From: Strigamia acuminata
Taxonomy: Eukaryota > Arthropoda > Chilopoda > Geophilomorpha > Linotaeniidae
Assembly: GCA_949358305.1 (NCBI GenBank)
Contig: OX442322.1
Coordinates: forward strand, 2,046,001 to 2,110,000
Direction of reading: 5' to 3'
DNA: 64,000 nt
Part shown: in pieces, positions 30,981 to 43,523 of the stretch
Layout: each line of letters starts with the position of its first letter
How positions within the stretch are numbered: position 1 is the stretch's first letter
The notes under the pieces: generated by a model
Told to the model about the DNA's origin: nothing
Seen by the model: only the letters and a program-made list of their open reading frames with translations
Database searches by the model: none
Position numbers and translations under genes: made by a program

Positions 30981-32408
30981 TGTGACGATTCTACTTTTGG
31001 CTGATTTATTAGCCATTTAACAAGATAAATCGGTCGGAACAAGAAGTTGTTAAGACTAACAACAACCTAACCGAGATAAGCTACGAAATGTGCGCTAAAT
31101 GAATAAATGACCAAATAATACGTACTTACGGTTTTACCTGCTTGTTTCTACGAATACAAATGGTTCGGGGTTCTGGTTACGTGTAAACGGGCGGCTACAC
31201 TGGTTTAGGATCCGGGCGATGCTCGAAGGGTACGGCTGACTTTGCGGCATCGTCACAAATAACCCTACGGAGACGTATTCGGCACCGCAGCACGAACGAC
31301 TTTGAATGCGAAGAATCCTTCGCATTCGCCGAGATCTAAATTTGCTGATCATTCAATCGAATGATTCAGACTTCGAATATAACTAGAACTATAAAAATGC
31401 AACAAATAAAAGTTAGATATTATTTTTATGGGCGGGGACAGTCACGATAGTCGAGGGGACCATCGCGGGAGGTTTTGACACCTCCATCCGCCAGCATGCC
31501 TTACGACGTCAAGATCTCGTGATCAGGCGCCGGGTAATTAATTAATGGATATACCATTTAGTGGATTTACCAGTATCCAAGTAGTTTGTTTAGCACGATA
31601 TTTTGTATATCGTTCACGGGCTACCAACCCGGAGCAACTACATTATATTAGCCCTTCACCGACCTTTAACGTACGGAAGGGCCAGCCATAGAAAGACGGG
31701 GACCTGAGAGATTGCGGCACATGATTGTCCATAACAACCATCCTTACCGCGACCATGGGCCAGTTAGTTGAGGGGCCCACTTTCATCTGGCAAAGCCAAC
31801 TGTATACAAACATTATACTATGTCACCGTACGAAATCCTACTGCTCCTTAGAGCAGCTGGCTAATCGCTACGGGACCATTTGTTTACCGGAGTTAGTCTT
31901 CCCGAAATGACGCTACAACAACAATATCCATTAGGATGAGAGTCGAGGGGGCCTGATGTGTCGATAAGAAAGAGAGAAATCAAACGATAACCAACAATAC
32001 ATACAAACATTATTCAGAGCAAGCCAGGGGGGTGGTAGAAAACCAGAGCTTATATAGTTCTGGAGAACAATCAGATTGGCGATAGCCAATCAGGTGCCTG
32101 GATCGACGGATTCGTGGATCACTAGTCCGGACCTAATATAGACTGGGGTTCGGACCTAATATGGAATTGGGTCAAGAAGGGTCCGATTGGTCCCCTTCAA
32201 CAAGTAAATATAAAATATAATATTGATTCGGTAGAATCAATTGTTTAAGTAAATAATACTTTATCATGTTTAATAAATATCTTATATTTATTCACATCAT
32301 TATAACAATTAATTATAATTGTCGCAATTCATTCGAAAATGCGCGCTTTTAATCAAATAGCGCCGTCTGGCGATAAATCTGGGAAAATACAGTTTTATAA
32401 CCGTCACA
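30981..32408 (-). repeat. 3' LTR of G2
   Basis: TGTGACGATT to CCGTCACA. Element-sense TATATAAG box at 32049-32056 with an ATTGG/CCAAT pair just beyond it; hairpin CTGCTC/GAGCAG at 31841-31856. It differs from 42098-43523 at roughly ten positions. Confidence 0.92.
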
Positions 32409-33262
32409 CATCCCCCGGTGGCAAACATAGAGTTAACCAACTCTATATTTGTCATTGGAAAGTTACTTTTTCAACTTAAGATGTTCACCGAGAGTTTATT
32501 GAATTAACCAATTCAATACGTGCTCTATTAATTTTATTCAAAATTAAACACACTAATTTCTTTCAGAAATTCGTAACACAATTGACTAATTGGCTTTCCT
32601 TCACAACATATCTCCTGGTTGCTAAGCAACAGAATGAATTCTTCAGAACACGTCATTCATGTTCGTCAGCCACTCGATTTCAATTGAAATCTTACTCTAC
32701 CGATCTAATTCAAATATAATCATATTTATTCTAAGATCTGTAATAAGTCTGCTATTTTGACTTAATAAAAATCAAAACATAATTCTTTCACTGCTTAATA
32801 TCCCAAGCCTTGACCGCGACTTGATTTTTACTTTATCTGGGGACCTTGTACACAAATAACTAGACTATTGTCTAATTACCACAAATATTTATTCGTAGTC
32901 GTGTAACCTAACTCGTATTTTATTTCCTTCTAGAAAACAATACCAATTTATTCTACGAGTGTAAAATATATTTGTTCCGAAATAAAAATTCTTTTATTTG
33001 TCATAATTTCTAGAACTCTAGAATTCTATCCCCCGGTGGTGTGATTTATTAATCACTACACCGCTTAAGGTATTTATCCAAATACCACACAAGTTTTTAT
33101 TAAAAACTTTTTATTCTATTGAATAAGTTCAATTTTTATTAACCGAAGCTTTAATTAAAGTTCCGGTGATCGAGGTTTATTTAAAACTCTTTTTCTTGAC
33201 TTTTGGTATTCCAATATAGTCTGTGCTATTTCTGGGGATGGATAATATCTTATCCCCCGGAT
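32409..33262 (-). other. 3' non-coding region of G2
   Basis: Homologous to 29364-30240. Terminal polypurine tract at 32409-32422, internal copy at about 33029-33042, and another right after the mini-gag stop at about 33251-33262. X-box-like GTTGCTAAGCAAC at 32618-32630. Confidence 0.65.
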
Positions 33263-33400
33263 CTAGCTTTTTGCTTCTGACACATTAGAAACATTTGTTT
33301 CAGGTTTATCCATTTTCTTAAGAATTTCAGCTAGGAAATTCGTAAAACTGTTTTGTAATTTGTTTTCAAAATTACTAAATTTAGCGTCAAGTGTTGAATT
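33263..33400 (-). pseudogene. Mini-gag of G2, C-terminal part
   Basis: These 46 codons (STLDAK-FSNFENKLQN onwards to a stop at 33263) complete the mini-gag whose first part is at 37785-38381. They are separated from it by element F. Joined across the GAATT duplication the frame is continuous, 244 codons in total, so the gene was intact until F inserted. The stop follows A AAA AGC as in G1. Confidence 0.8.
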
Positions 33401-33528
33401 TGTAATATACCGAAATCACGAGGCAGTGAACTCCATGATGGTTGCAAAGTTAACAAGTTTTAATCTCGAACACAGATACATAATCTCAATACAAGAACAC
33501 TAGATGGCGTTACAATCAATATACTCCA
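33401..33528 (-). repeat. 3' LTR of F
   Basis: 128 bp, TGTAATATACC to ATACTCCA, identical by eye to 37652-37779. Confidence 0.95.
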
Positions 33529-33541
33529 ACTCTTCCCCCTC
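33529..33541 (-). other. Polypurine tract of F
   Basis: In element sense GAGGGGGAAGAGT lies directly before the 3' LTR. Confidence 0.85.
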
Positions 33542-33551
33542 AGACAAACAC

Positions 33552-36500
33552 TTAATCCCTAATAAAATCTCTGAGATGAGCTGGGGGACGACGAACACGA
33601 GTTGATCGCCTAGGTGCAACTACAGGATCATTTCCAGCATCCTGTTCAACCCCAGAACTCTCATTACCAGAACCAACAACACAATTTCCATTCCCAGGTT
33701 CCCAGTCCTCCTCAACTTGAAAAGAACTAGAACCATTCAAAGATTGTACAACTCAGCCACGCAATTGATCAGCATGACGCTTCCAAAATACCCCATTATG
33801 CAATTGAACTAAATAAGTTACAGGTGATAACAACTTAAATATTTTTCCCGCAATCCATCGACTACTACTTCTGTAGTCTCTGGCATAAATCAAATCATCA
33901 ATCGAAAACTTCCTACGCACCACTGGAGTGGACAACTCGTCCTCTCGCCTAGGTCGCAATAAATGTAACCTCGTACGCATCTCCTTCTCCCTGAATAACG
34001 CATCTGGAGTCACCAAAGTAGTACAATGAGGAGTGGTACGATAACTAGACAAAAACTGGCGCAACGCACGCTTAATGTTTCCATGCTCAGCCATAAACTT
34101 CTTCATTCCTGTCTTGAAAGTACCAACAAACCCTTCCACAGCCCCATTCGTCGCTGGATGGTAAGGTGGCGAACGGGACTGACGCACCCCATTCATTGCC
34201 AAAAATTGAACAAACTCCTAGCTTGTGAACTGTGGTCCACAGTCTGAATGTACATGCAAAGGTAGACCATGCCTAGAAAACCATTCCTCAAATACCTCAA
34301 TCGTGTCACGTGCTGTCGTACCCTTCATCATAACAATTTCCGGCCATTTGGATTTTGCATCCACACACAAAATAAACATGTGACCAAAGAAGGGCCCAGC
34401 GAAGTCTACATGAATTCGCCCCCATGCCTCTGCAGGCGTTGGCCATGCTACATTACGCTCACGAGCCGGAGCCGGTAAATTGATTTGACACAATTCACAC
34501 TCCCTGACCATTCGCTCAATATCTGAATCCATGCGGGGCCACCAGCAAATTGACCTGGCCAATAATTTCATTTTGACCACCCCCGGATGTCCAGAATGTA
34601 ACTCTGTCAAAATACTGCTCTGTAGCACCTTAGGTACAACAACCCTGTCATTGTAAAACAAACAATCGTCCTCTACTGATAACTGCTTCCTAACCCGATG
34701 CCAAGGAGCAAGATCCACTTCAATAGTTCCCGAGGGCCACCCCTCACGCACTAAAAGCAAAACTCTAGCTAAAATAGAATCCTCCAAAGTCCGTTTCCTA
34801 ACTACAACCGCAGAAATAGGCATCGATTCTAATTGTGCACGGAAAACGGCATGTAACGGAATGTCGGAGTCATCAAAATCAACATTATTAATCGCTAACC
34901 GTGACAACCCATCCGCTACCACATTACTCTTGCCAGCAATGTGCCTAATCTGAAAATTATACGCATTTAAAAATACGCACCAGCGTTGCAATCTAGCCGC
35001 CACAATTTCATTGCATCCGCGCTTATCCCCAAGAATTGAAACTAAAGGCTTGTGGTCGGTTTCCAAAATAAAATTGTGCCCATACAAATAATGGTGGAAT
35101 TTCTTAACTCCAAAGATTATTGCAAACCCCTCACGATCTGTCTGCGAATAATTGCGCTGAGCCGCATTCAAAAGACCACTCGCAACGGCAACTGTTTGTT
35201 TCCGACCCAATTCATCCTCTTGGGATAACTGCGCGCCTACTCCAAAAGGAGATGCATCCACGGTCAAAACCGTTTGCTTTGACGGGTCAAAATGTACCAA
35301 AAATGTGGCACTAGCCAATAATTTCCTCACCCCGTCAATAGCTTGTTCCTGTTGCTTTCCCCAACGCCACACCACCCCTTGTCGCAACAAATAATAAAGT
35401 GGTTCCAAAACAGTGGCTAAGTTCGGCAAAAACCGAGCATAATAATTTATCATGCCAATGTACGTATGCAATTCACCTGCATTCTTCGGTGTAGCTGCCT
35501 TAACCAGACCATCAATGCGTGCTGGAATCGGCGCATATCCATCCTTTGAAAACACATGATCCAAAAATTTAACCTTATCTTGAAAAAATTTGCATTTCCT
35601 TGCATTCAACCGCAAATTTTTTTCCTCAAAAATTGTGAGCAAATGATCAACTACCTTGAGATGCTCAGGAACTGAGCGACCAGTGGCACACACATCATCC
35701 AAAAAAGGTTGGGTCTTTACAACTGGTTTGACCAACTGTTCCATTGACTGTTGAAACAATGCGGGCGCACACGAAACCCCATAAAACAATCTTTTCACCA
35801 AAAATAAACCCTTATGCGTATTGATAACCATAACCTCCTGTGACTCCTGATCAAGTTCCCACTGATTATACGCATCCGAAAAATCAAAAGTGGAAAAATA
35901 CTCACCATCCGCCAGTGTGCTTGTGATTTGCTCAAAACGTGGAAGTGGGTAAACCACTTTAGGCAGTGCCTTGTTCACTGTTAAATTATACAGTCCCGCC
36001 AATTTAACTGTTCCATCGGATTTTTCCACTGGAGTGACCGGTGTAGCCCACCGGGCATGCTGAACCGGTTCCAGAACCCCTGCTTCAACAAGACGATCAA
36101 TCTCAGCCTCCATTTTAGCTCGTAAGGCTAGTGGCGGGTTACGTGCTGGCAGAAAAATTAATTGAAAATTTTTGTCAACAGGTATGTGCAATTGTACCCC
36201 CTTACACTGACCAATACCCCCACTAAAAACAGTCTTATGACTTGCCAAAATTTCCTCAAGTTGTACTTTTGCACTAGCTAAATCAAGTGGTGGAGAAGGC
36301 AAAACCCCATCAACTGCATTCACTTGTTTGGGCTCACTAACTAAACCCCGAATTGATTTCAACAACCCAAAAGTGTCCAACCAATCCCTACCCAGTAACG
36401 ACCCCTTCATTCCCTCAACAACATGCAATTGGACAGAGTAATGGGCACCCTGAAAAAACACTGATACCCCAAATACCCCCAAAAGTGATAACAATTCACC

Positions 36501-37580
36501 AGGGAACGCACGCAGGCGAACTGGAGAAGCATTTAACTTAAATTTAGAAAAATGAGTATTAAAACATTGTTCATCAATTAATGTGAGTGAAGATCCACTG
36601 TCAACTTCCATGGCTAAATTGACTCCTTCAATGTTCACGTCAACAAATACAGGATCCACGATGGTGTCACGCACGTGGCAAACACGGTGGAATGGCACAA
36701 AAATATCATCATCAACACGCACGGAATTCGCTGCAGGCTGCTTGCCCGATGATGCTCCACCTCTGTCCCTGCTTGGCTGATTGAGCTGATGAGATGTTGA
36801 CTGCACATGGCAAAATTTGCGAATATGTCCTTTCTGACCACAGTTGTGGCAATCAGAATCCTTAAATCTGCATTTATCACGAAAATGATCTGGTGAACCA
36901 CACGCATAGCATCTGCGTTGCTTATTTCCATCAGATTTTTGGCCAGATGAGTGATCCTGAGAATTTGAAAATTTCTTTTTAAAATCAGTTTTACCTTTTT
37001 TATAAAACCCCGATTTATTGTCCTGAATTTTGTGCACAGTATTGTCCTTATTTTCAGTCTTAGAATGAAACTTCTGCACTTCCTTTGATGCCGTGTCCAT
37101 GCTGAGCGCAGTCTCAGTTGCTTTTTGAAATGTGAGTCTCTTCACCGTCAACAGATGGCGCTGCACGTTTTCAAATCTCAATCCCTTAATAAATTGATCG
37201 CGTAAATAATCATTCAATTGTTGTCCAAATTCGCAAAATTCTGCAGCTGCTTTCAACTTGATAACAAATGCACTTACTGATTCAGTGTCCAATTGAGTAG
37301 TTCTAAAGAATCTAAACCTCTCAGCAGCAACCATTGGTTTCGGTTTCTGGTGGTCATGCATTAATGTAACCAAGTCCTCATAAGTCTTGGTTTTTGGCAA
37401 ATCAGGTGCACATAAATCCCTCAGCATTTTGTAGCCATGTGATCCAATTGTTCCCAATAAAATAGCCACTTTCTTGTCTTCAATTGCATTCAGTTCAAAA
37501 AGTTGCTCCAATTGCTCCACATACATGTCCCAGTCTGAGTTGACATCATACTCAGATAACTGTCCAATGAATTGAGCCAT
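33552..37580 (-). pseudogene. Gag-pol of F, two in-frame stops
   Basis: One frame of about 1340 codons. I start it at the ATG at 37580 (MAQFIGQLSEY); the open frame extends up into the LTR but has no better ATG. Two zinc knuckles CYACGSPDHFRDKC and CHNCGQKGHIRKFC (about 222 and 243), protease MEVDSGSSLTL (about 322), reverse transcriptase with FLDD in place of YLDD (about 626), RNase H TVDASPFGVG (about 772), integrase zinc domain (about 997-1035), and catalytic motifs HVDFAGPF, SDCGPQF and TNGAVEGF. A TAG at 34216-34218 sits right after SDCGPQFTS inside the integrase core, and a TGA at 33753-33755 lies near the C-terminus. Both are single-codon changes with the frame kept. This copy cannot make full integrase unless the stops are read through. 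Confidence 0.93.
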
Positions 37581-37638
37581 GGTTGATCCAAATTGAAATA
37601 AATTGTCCAAAATGCACCTTTCACACACAAAATTTTGA

Positions 37639-37649
37639 CCTCGTCGCCA
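37639..37649 (-). other. Primer-binding site of F (tRNA-Ser type)
   Basis: In element sense TGGCGACGAGG begins two bases after the LTR. It is complementary to CCTCGTCGCCA, the 3' end of animal tRNA-Ser(GCT) as I recall it. Confidence 0.7.
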
Positions 37650-37651
37650 AT

Positions 37652-37779
37652 TGTAATATACCGAAATCACGAGGCAGTGAACTCCATGATGGTTGCAAAG
37701 TTAACAAGTTTTAATCTCGAACACAGATACATAATCTCAATACAAGAACACTAGATGGCGTTACAATCAATATACTCCA
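37652..37779 (-). repeat. 5' LTR of F
   Basis: 128 bp, same termini and sequence as 33401-33528; followed by the GAATT duplication at 37780-37784. Confidence 0.95.
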
Positions 37780-37784
37780 GAATT

Positions 37785-38381
37785 CAACACTTCCGCTGTT
37801 ACCCAATTGGGTTTTGAACGTTTAACAAATGAAACACTTTTTGCCAATTCTATATTTGGTCTCTTTTGAGACTCTTCCGAATTGTTATTCGAACAAGGTT
37901 TCCAATTAATTGGTTTTTTAGGAGTTCGTAAATCACCGCGAGCGACTCGACGTTGAAACCGATAAATGGGATCAGACATCTGTGATCCGGCTGGATCAGG
38001 TTGAGTTCCGATCGGAATATTATGATTCGGATTCGAATCATTCACACTGACTACGGTATTATTGCTGGCAAACGCCAACATTTCGTCTACTGTTATAAAT
38101 TGGTTTGGATCCAAACCGAAATTCTGACAGTCTTTTAGTCCTACTGGACCCAAATGAGATCCGTCCGTTGGATTATTTTGATCCAAGTTGGGATCCCTTT
38201 CAACTAAAGGTTCCGTAGTTTCAATCAAAACTTCGTGTACGACATTACGTTTTACCCAAACATTATCAATGTTTTCAACTTCTCCGTGAATTAAAGGAAG
38301 GTCTCGTATAGTAAATCCACCAGGTACCTGAAGATTTCCATTCTTACTACGCGTGTTCATCGGGTGTTGGTTACTAGTCAT
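37785..38381 (-). pseudogene. Mini-gag of G2, N-terminal part, split by F
   Basis: From the ATG at 38381 (MTSNQHPMNTRSKNG) the frame runs 199 codons to the F insertion. It resembles the G1 mini-gag throughout and shares the N-terminal signature of the G3 Gag. Its middle segment (about residues 160-185) differs in sequence and length from the G1 copy, while the flanking blocks are conserved. This fits a tolerant linker between two constrained ends. Without F it would encode 244 residues with 33263-33400. Confidence 0.75.
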
Positions 38382-41300
38382 CGTAAAACTGAAAATAAAA
38401 TTCTGAAGTCTAAGAGATAATGAAGAAGTCACAAGCGTTCAGGAGGGTTGCAAACGAAGCAATGGTTACACTGTTTCGAATTGAAGTATGGGTACTTCGG
38501 TAAACCTCTCTGATTGGTCAAACTTCAAACATTAGTCTCGCGAGATCTTAATCTCGTCTGGGATTGGTTGATTCCACCATTTTCGTGGAACCTTAATCTT
38601 GTCAGATTTCAGAATTATGACGTAGTCACAAAATCAAAATGGATATTTTTCAAATTTCCAAAATTATCGCATGTTTTCTTAAAACTAGTGATTTTTTTAT
38701 TGGTGATTTTTAATCACTGGGGAAAGAATTTTCATCTGAATTTATACTTATAAACCCAAAATAAAGTTTTGACCAAAACTTCTAACAATTATTTCATGGA
38801 AATTATCCATAAAACCACGGTAAAAACGACTTTCGTGAAGGTTTAAATTGTTTAACAACAATCTACAAAAGTACGCTTGAATCGTTTGATTCGGGCAGCT
38901 TTCCTGTAAAACACCGTTGCTAAGTAATCGTAATAGCAAAAGTCTTTGCTACATTCGAACTGTATTCCGTTCTTTATTTGAATTTATCAAATAATAAAAT
39001 TTCAGTTTTAACCAAGTTTTAACTAAGTTTAAACTATATCCTATAGATATTTTATTTATAAACGATTTTTGATGGGAATTTCGATCGTAATTCCATCGAT
39101 TTTTTGTAAATAATCATATTTCACGATTGTTGCTGTATTATACAAGGTTTCTTGTATTTCCTCCCCCTCCGTTTCTTCAGAATATTCTTTAGAATCTTCT
39201 GAAAAACTGGATTCGAACATTATTTAAATATTCTGACATTATTAGGCATAAATAATTATATGCCTTCTAGTTTATTCAAACTTTCAAACAAGAATTAGAT
39301 AGATTAGGTATTTATACCTAACCGATTGTTTTTTTTGACGTTGCAATCGAATTCTTTCGAAGGTCGCCAAGTCGTTTTTTCCACGTGTTCGATCGAAATT
39401 ATCGTGCATCGAAGAATCGGGGGCGGACACGAACGTATCCAAGTCAGCTTAATCTTCATCCCCCGGTGGTAAGATTTTCACACCTTACCACGTGGTAAAT
39501 TTACCATTTCACCGTAAAATCCATTTTTTCAAATGAAAAAATAGTTGTAATGAAAAATTCCTTATTTACTTTGTAAATATCCTGGAAATTCCATCCTTTA
39601 TTTCGAGAATGAAGAATAAAGTTTTATTCCTTTTCCGCACCAAAACCGTTCGATTTTGTAATTTGCAAATTTTACTATTTTCTCTTAGAAAATTAGAATT
39701 AAAAAGAATGCAACGTTCTTTCTTGTACTGTTAATTACAAGATTAATGTAAGTATTGGATAAATTTCAACTGAAATTTTTCCAGTTAATCGTATCATTCG
39801 ATTTATTTTAATAAACCGAAATAAATATTACTCTTATTTTTATGTAAATCTAGATTTATTTAGTCAAATAAACCGAATTCACGATGACTGAATTGTTAGG
39901 CAACAATTTAGGAAAGCACGCCTGGAAAACTTGGCGGCTTCCCGGTAAAACTCCGCGCTTCTGTTGCTAGGCAACACAGCTGCGAGATGGCTTTGTCGGA
40001 ATCGACATTCGAACGATTTTTCATTCTTTTAAAATCGGACTTAACATTTTAAAATCACGGTTTGATCGTACCAATACAAATGTAAAGGTAATCAGGTATG
40101 CGTCTATTTTGTAAATAAACTTTTAACACGAATAAACCTATTCTTTCAACTTTAACAACTTGTCTTGTTTTTATTTTTTCAAAATAAAATTAGGTTTAAA
40201 ATAGTGATAAGTTTTTTAACTTTAGTTTAAAATTCCAAACGGAATTTAGTGGTTTAGGCTATTTTATTTAAAAACAACGGATAAATTTGGAATTAGAATT
40301 CGAATTTCTTCGGGGTTGAATCTTCGTTTACGCCTGACCGCGTGCTATCGAATCGACGACGGCGATACGACGTTCCGCGGGCGGACTAAACATTTAGCAA
40401 GTTCGGACTAAAAACTCCAATTTTCCGTGGTAGACTTTTTAAGCCTCTCCACGTGGTAAAATAATCATTTTACGCAAATGTCAAATTTTCTACAGAAAAT
40501 TAAAGTAAAAGTGAATACACTAATCGTTCTTATGATTTTAATCACAAGAATAGAATTGAATACTTCAGAAATAGAAAATTTCGTACGAAACTTACTTTAA
40601 ATTCGAACTCGAATTCTTTTGGGAAAATTAAACTTTCTCGTTTAAGTTTGACCACGCATTCGATCGTAACGGCGACGATTTAGACGTTCCGTGAACGGAC
40701 AAAACAACGATAAGCTCGGATTAGAATTCAAACATTCCGTGGTGAGATTTTTAGGCCTCGCCACGTGGTAAAATAATCATTTTACGGTGAATTCGAATTT
40801 TCAACGGAAAATTACAAATAAAGATAAAAGAAAATACCTTCGTTTGTGATTTTAATCACAAGAACAAAATAAACACATTCAGAGAGAAATAAATTTCGAT
40901 TGAAACTTATTTCCACGGGAAAATTAATTATAATCCTCCGGTAAGACCGATGAAAGCGCACTGAAACGTTTGGTTCTCAGTGGCTTCTCGGCAAAACACT
41001 CGTTGCTGGGCAACCGTAGTAGCAAAAGTCTTCGCTAAATTTGAATAGTATTCCATCCAAGGAATTGGGTTTTAAAGACTTAAAACCAAAAGGTGATTAA
41101 CACATTTGAAAATTAAAATGTAAATCAGGTATGTATAGCAATTTATCGAAATAAAATATCTTTTATTCCATTGAATCAACTTTTCCGTCGTTTTATTTAA
41201 TCAAATAAAATTAGGCCTTGAAATATAAAAACATTCTTTATTTGAAATCTCAAATAGAATTAAAACTTGGTTATTTTAATCAAAACAACCGGCAAATACT

Positions 41301-42077
41301 GGAATTCTCTTTTGAATTTCCTTCGAGAAATGTTCGAACTTAAGCCCAACCACGTGGTTTCTCGGATCGACGACGGCGAAACGACGTTACCCGGGCGGAC
41401 GTAACAGCGACAAGTTCGGGCAAGATTTTCAAACTTTCGTGGTAGGTTTTTAGGCCTGACCACGCGGTAAAATTATCATTTTACACGAATATTTAATTTT
41501 TCTTCAGAAAAACAAAATTAAAATGAATACAATCGTTGTTCTTGTGATTTTAATCACAAAACAACATTCAATACATTTAGTAAAGATATAAATTTCGTTC
41601 GAAACTTATTTTACAAGAAATTTTGTCGTAAGACTAAATTATCCGAACTCCACTTTTCACGAGCACGATTTCCAAATTCATTCGAATAAGAAATTGTAGT
41701 CTATCGTCGGTAGAACCGCTTGTGACGGTCCTAATAAAATTCCTATAAAAGTTTCACAAGGAAAACTTAAAACAAAACATTAATTTTACCGTAATAAATT
41801 TCATTTGAAATTTTTCATCACCGCAAGCACTTTTCGAATTCATTAACACAGCACACAATTCAAAATTCACTTGAAATTTGGCAGCCTATCTCGGTAGAAC
41901 CTCCACTTGTGACGGTTCTAACGAGATTCCTATGATTGCTATCACAAGAGAGAACATTAAACAAAAACACTGATTCTATCAGTAAAAAATTTCATTTGAA
42001 ATTTTAACACCGTAAGCACATTTCCGAATTCTCATAAACACACACAACTCAAAATTCATTTGAATTTTTGCAGCCTT
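38382..42077 (-). promoter_or_regulatory. Expanded 3.7-kb leader of G2
   Basis: No coding region. It contains four copies (near 39355-39520, 40310-40480, 40650-40790, 41330-41490) of a module built from a GACGACGGCGA/GGGCGGAC-type block followed by two hairpins. One is CGTGGTGAG/CTCGCCACG and the next GTAAAAT-AATC-ATTTTAC; the clearest copy is at 40738-40785. X-box-like palindromes lie at 39894-39906, 39963-39975 and 41002-41014. Extra copies of the primer-site/LTR junction are at 41707-41731 and 41890-41915. A polypurine-like CCACCGGGGGATG is at about 39457-39470. The autonomous G3 has only about 1.1 kb here. Confidence 0.6.
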
Positions 42078-42095
42078 ATCTCGGTAGAACCTCCA
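42078..42095 (-). other. Primer-binding site of G2 (tRNA-Gln type)
   Basis: In element sense TGGAGGTTCTACCGAGAT begins two bases after the LTR; its complement fits the 3' end of tRNA-Gln. The same site is in G3 (46188-46205) and G1 (61591-61608). Confidence 0.7.
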
Positions 42096-42097
42096 CT

Positions 42098-43523
42098 TGT
42101 GACGATTCTACTTTTGGCTGATTTATTAGCCATTTAACAAGATAAATCGGTCGGAACAAGAAGTTGTTAAGACTAACAACAACCTAACCGAGATAAGCTA
42201 CGAAATGTGCGCTAAATGAATAAATGACCAAATAATACGTACTTACGGTTTTACCTGCTTGTTTCTACGAATACAAATGGTTCGGGGTTCTGGTTACGTG
42301 TAAACGGGCGGCTACACTGGTTGAGGATCCGGGCGATGCTCGAAGGGTACGGCTGACTTTGCGGCATCGTCACAAATAACGCTACGGAGACGTATTCGGC
42401 ACCGCAGCACGAACGACTTTGAATGCGAAGAATCCTTCGCATTCGCCGAGATCTAAATTTGCTGATCATTCAATCGAATGATTCAGACTTCGAATATAAC
42501 TAGAACTATAAAAATGCAACAAATAAAAGTTAGATATTATTTTTATGGGCGGGGACAGTCACGATAGTCGAGGGGACCATCGCGGGAGGTTTTGACACCT
42601 CCATCCGCCAGCATGCCTTACGACGTCAAGATCTCGTGATCAGGCGCCGGGTAATTAATTAATGGATATACCATTTAGTGGATTTACCAGTATCCAAGTA
42701 GTTTGTTTAGCACGATATTTTGTATACCGTTCACGGGCTACCAACCCGGAGCAACTACATTATATTAGCCCTTCACCGACCTTTAACGTACGGAAAGGCC
42801 AGCCATAGAAAGACGGGGACCTGAGAGATTGCGGCACATGATTGTCCATAACAACCATCCTTACCGCGACCATGGGCCAGTTAGTTGAGGGGCCCACTTT
42901 CATCTGGCAAAGCCAACTGTATATAAACATTATACTATGTCACCGTACGAAATCCTACTGCTCCTTAGAGCAGCTGGCTAATCGCTACGGGACCATTTGT
43001 TTACCGGAGTTAGTCTTCCCGAAATGACGCTACAACAACAATATCCATTAGGATGAGAGTTGAGGGGGCCTGATGTGTCGATAAGAAAGAGAGAAATCAA
43101 ACGATAACCAACAATACATACAAACATTATTCAGAGCAAGCCAGGGGGGTGGTAGAAAACCAGAGCTTATATAGTTCTGGAGAACAATCAGATTGGCGAT
43201 AGCCAATCAGGTGCCTGGATCGACGGATTCGTGGATCACTAGTCCGGACCTAATATAGACTGGGGTTCGGACCTAATATGGAATTGGGTCAAGAAGGGTC
43301 CGATTGGTCTCCTTCAACAAGTAAATATAAAATATAATATTGATTCGGTAGAATCAATTGTTTAAGTAAATAATACTTTATCATGTTTAATAAATATCTT
43401 ATATTTATTCACATCATTATAACAATTAATTATAATTGTCGCAATTCATTCGAAAACCCGCTTTTAATCAAATAGCGCCGTCTGGCGATAAATCTGGGAA
43501 AATACGGTTTTATAACCGTCACA
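42098..43523 (-). repeat. 5' LTR of G2
   Basis: TGTGACGATT to CCGTCACA, 1426 bp; element-sense TATATAAG box at 43166-43173, hairpin CTGCTC/GAGCAG at 42958-42973. Followed by the CGGA duplication (43524-43527). Confidence 0.92.

Larger units (their letters stand above)
33401..37779 (-). mobile_element. Element F: mag/SURL-like Ty3/gypsy element
   Basis: A 4379-bp element with identical 128-bp LTRs (33401-33528, 37652-37779), GAATT target duplications (33396-33400, 37780-37784), a tRNA-Ser-type primer site, one gag-pol frame and a polypurine tract. Very short LTRs, two zinc knuckles and a fused gag-pol fit the mag clade. The identical LTRs indicate a recent insertion. Confidence 0.93.
30981..43523 (-). 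mobile_element. Element G2: non-autonomous mini-gag element nested in G1
   Basis: Two LTRs of 1428 and 1426 bp, about 99% identical by eye, bracket a 9.7-kb interior including the 4.4-kb insertion F. Order in element sense: 5' LTR (42098-43523), tRNA-Gln-type primer site (42078-42095), long leader, mini-gag, 3' non-coding region, polypurine tract (32409), 3' LTR (30981-32408). G2 is in the same orientation and family as the G1 into which it inserted. Confidence 0.9.

Noticed and set aside
37580-37670. Start of F gag at the upstream end of the open frame
   Set aside because: That start lies inside the 5' LTR and crosses the primer site; the ATG at 37580 gives a normal Gag N-terminus.
41707-42095. 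tRNA genes at the GGTAGAACC repeats
   Set aside because: Only the tRNA 3'-end complement is present, with no cloverleaf; these are primer-binding-site copies.
38382-42097. CRISPR-like array
   Set aside because: Repeats are long, unevenly spaced and diverged, in eukaryotic retrotransposon leader sequence.
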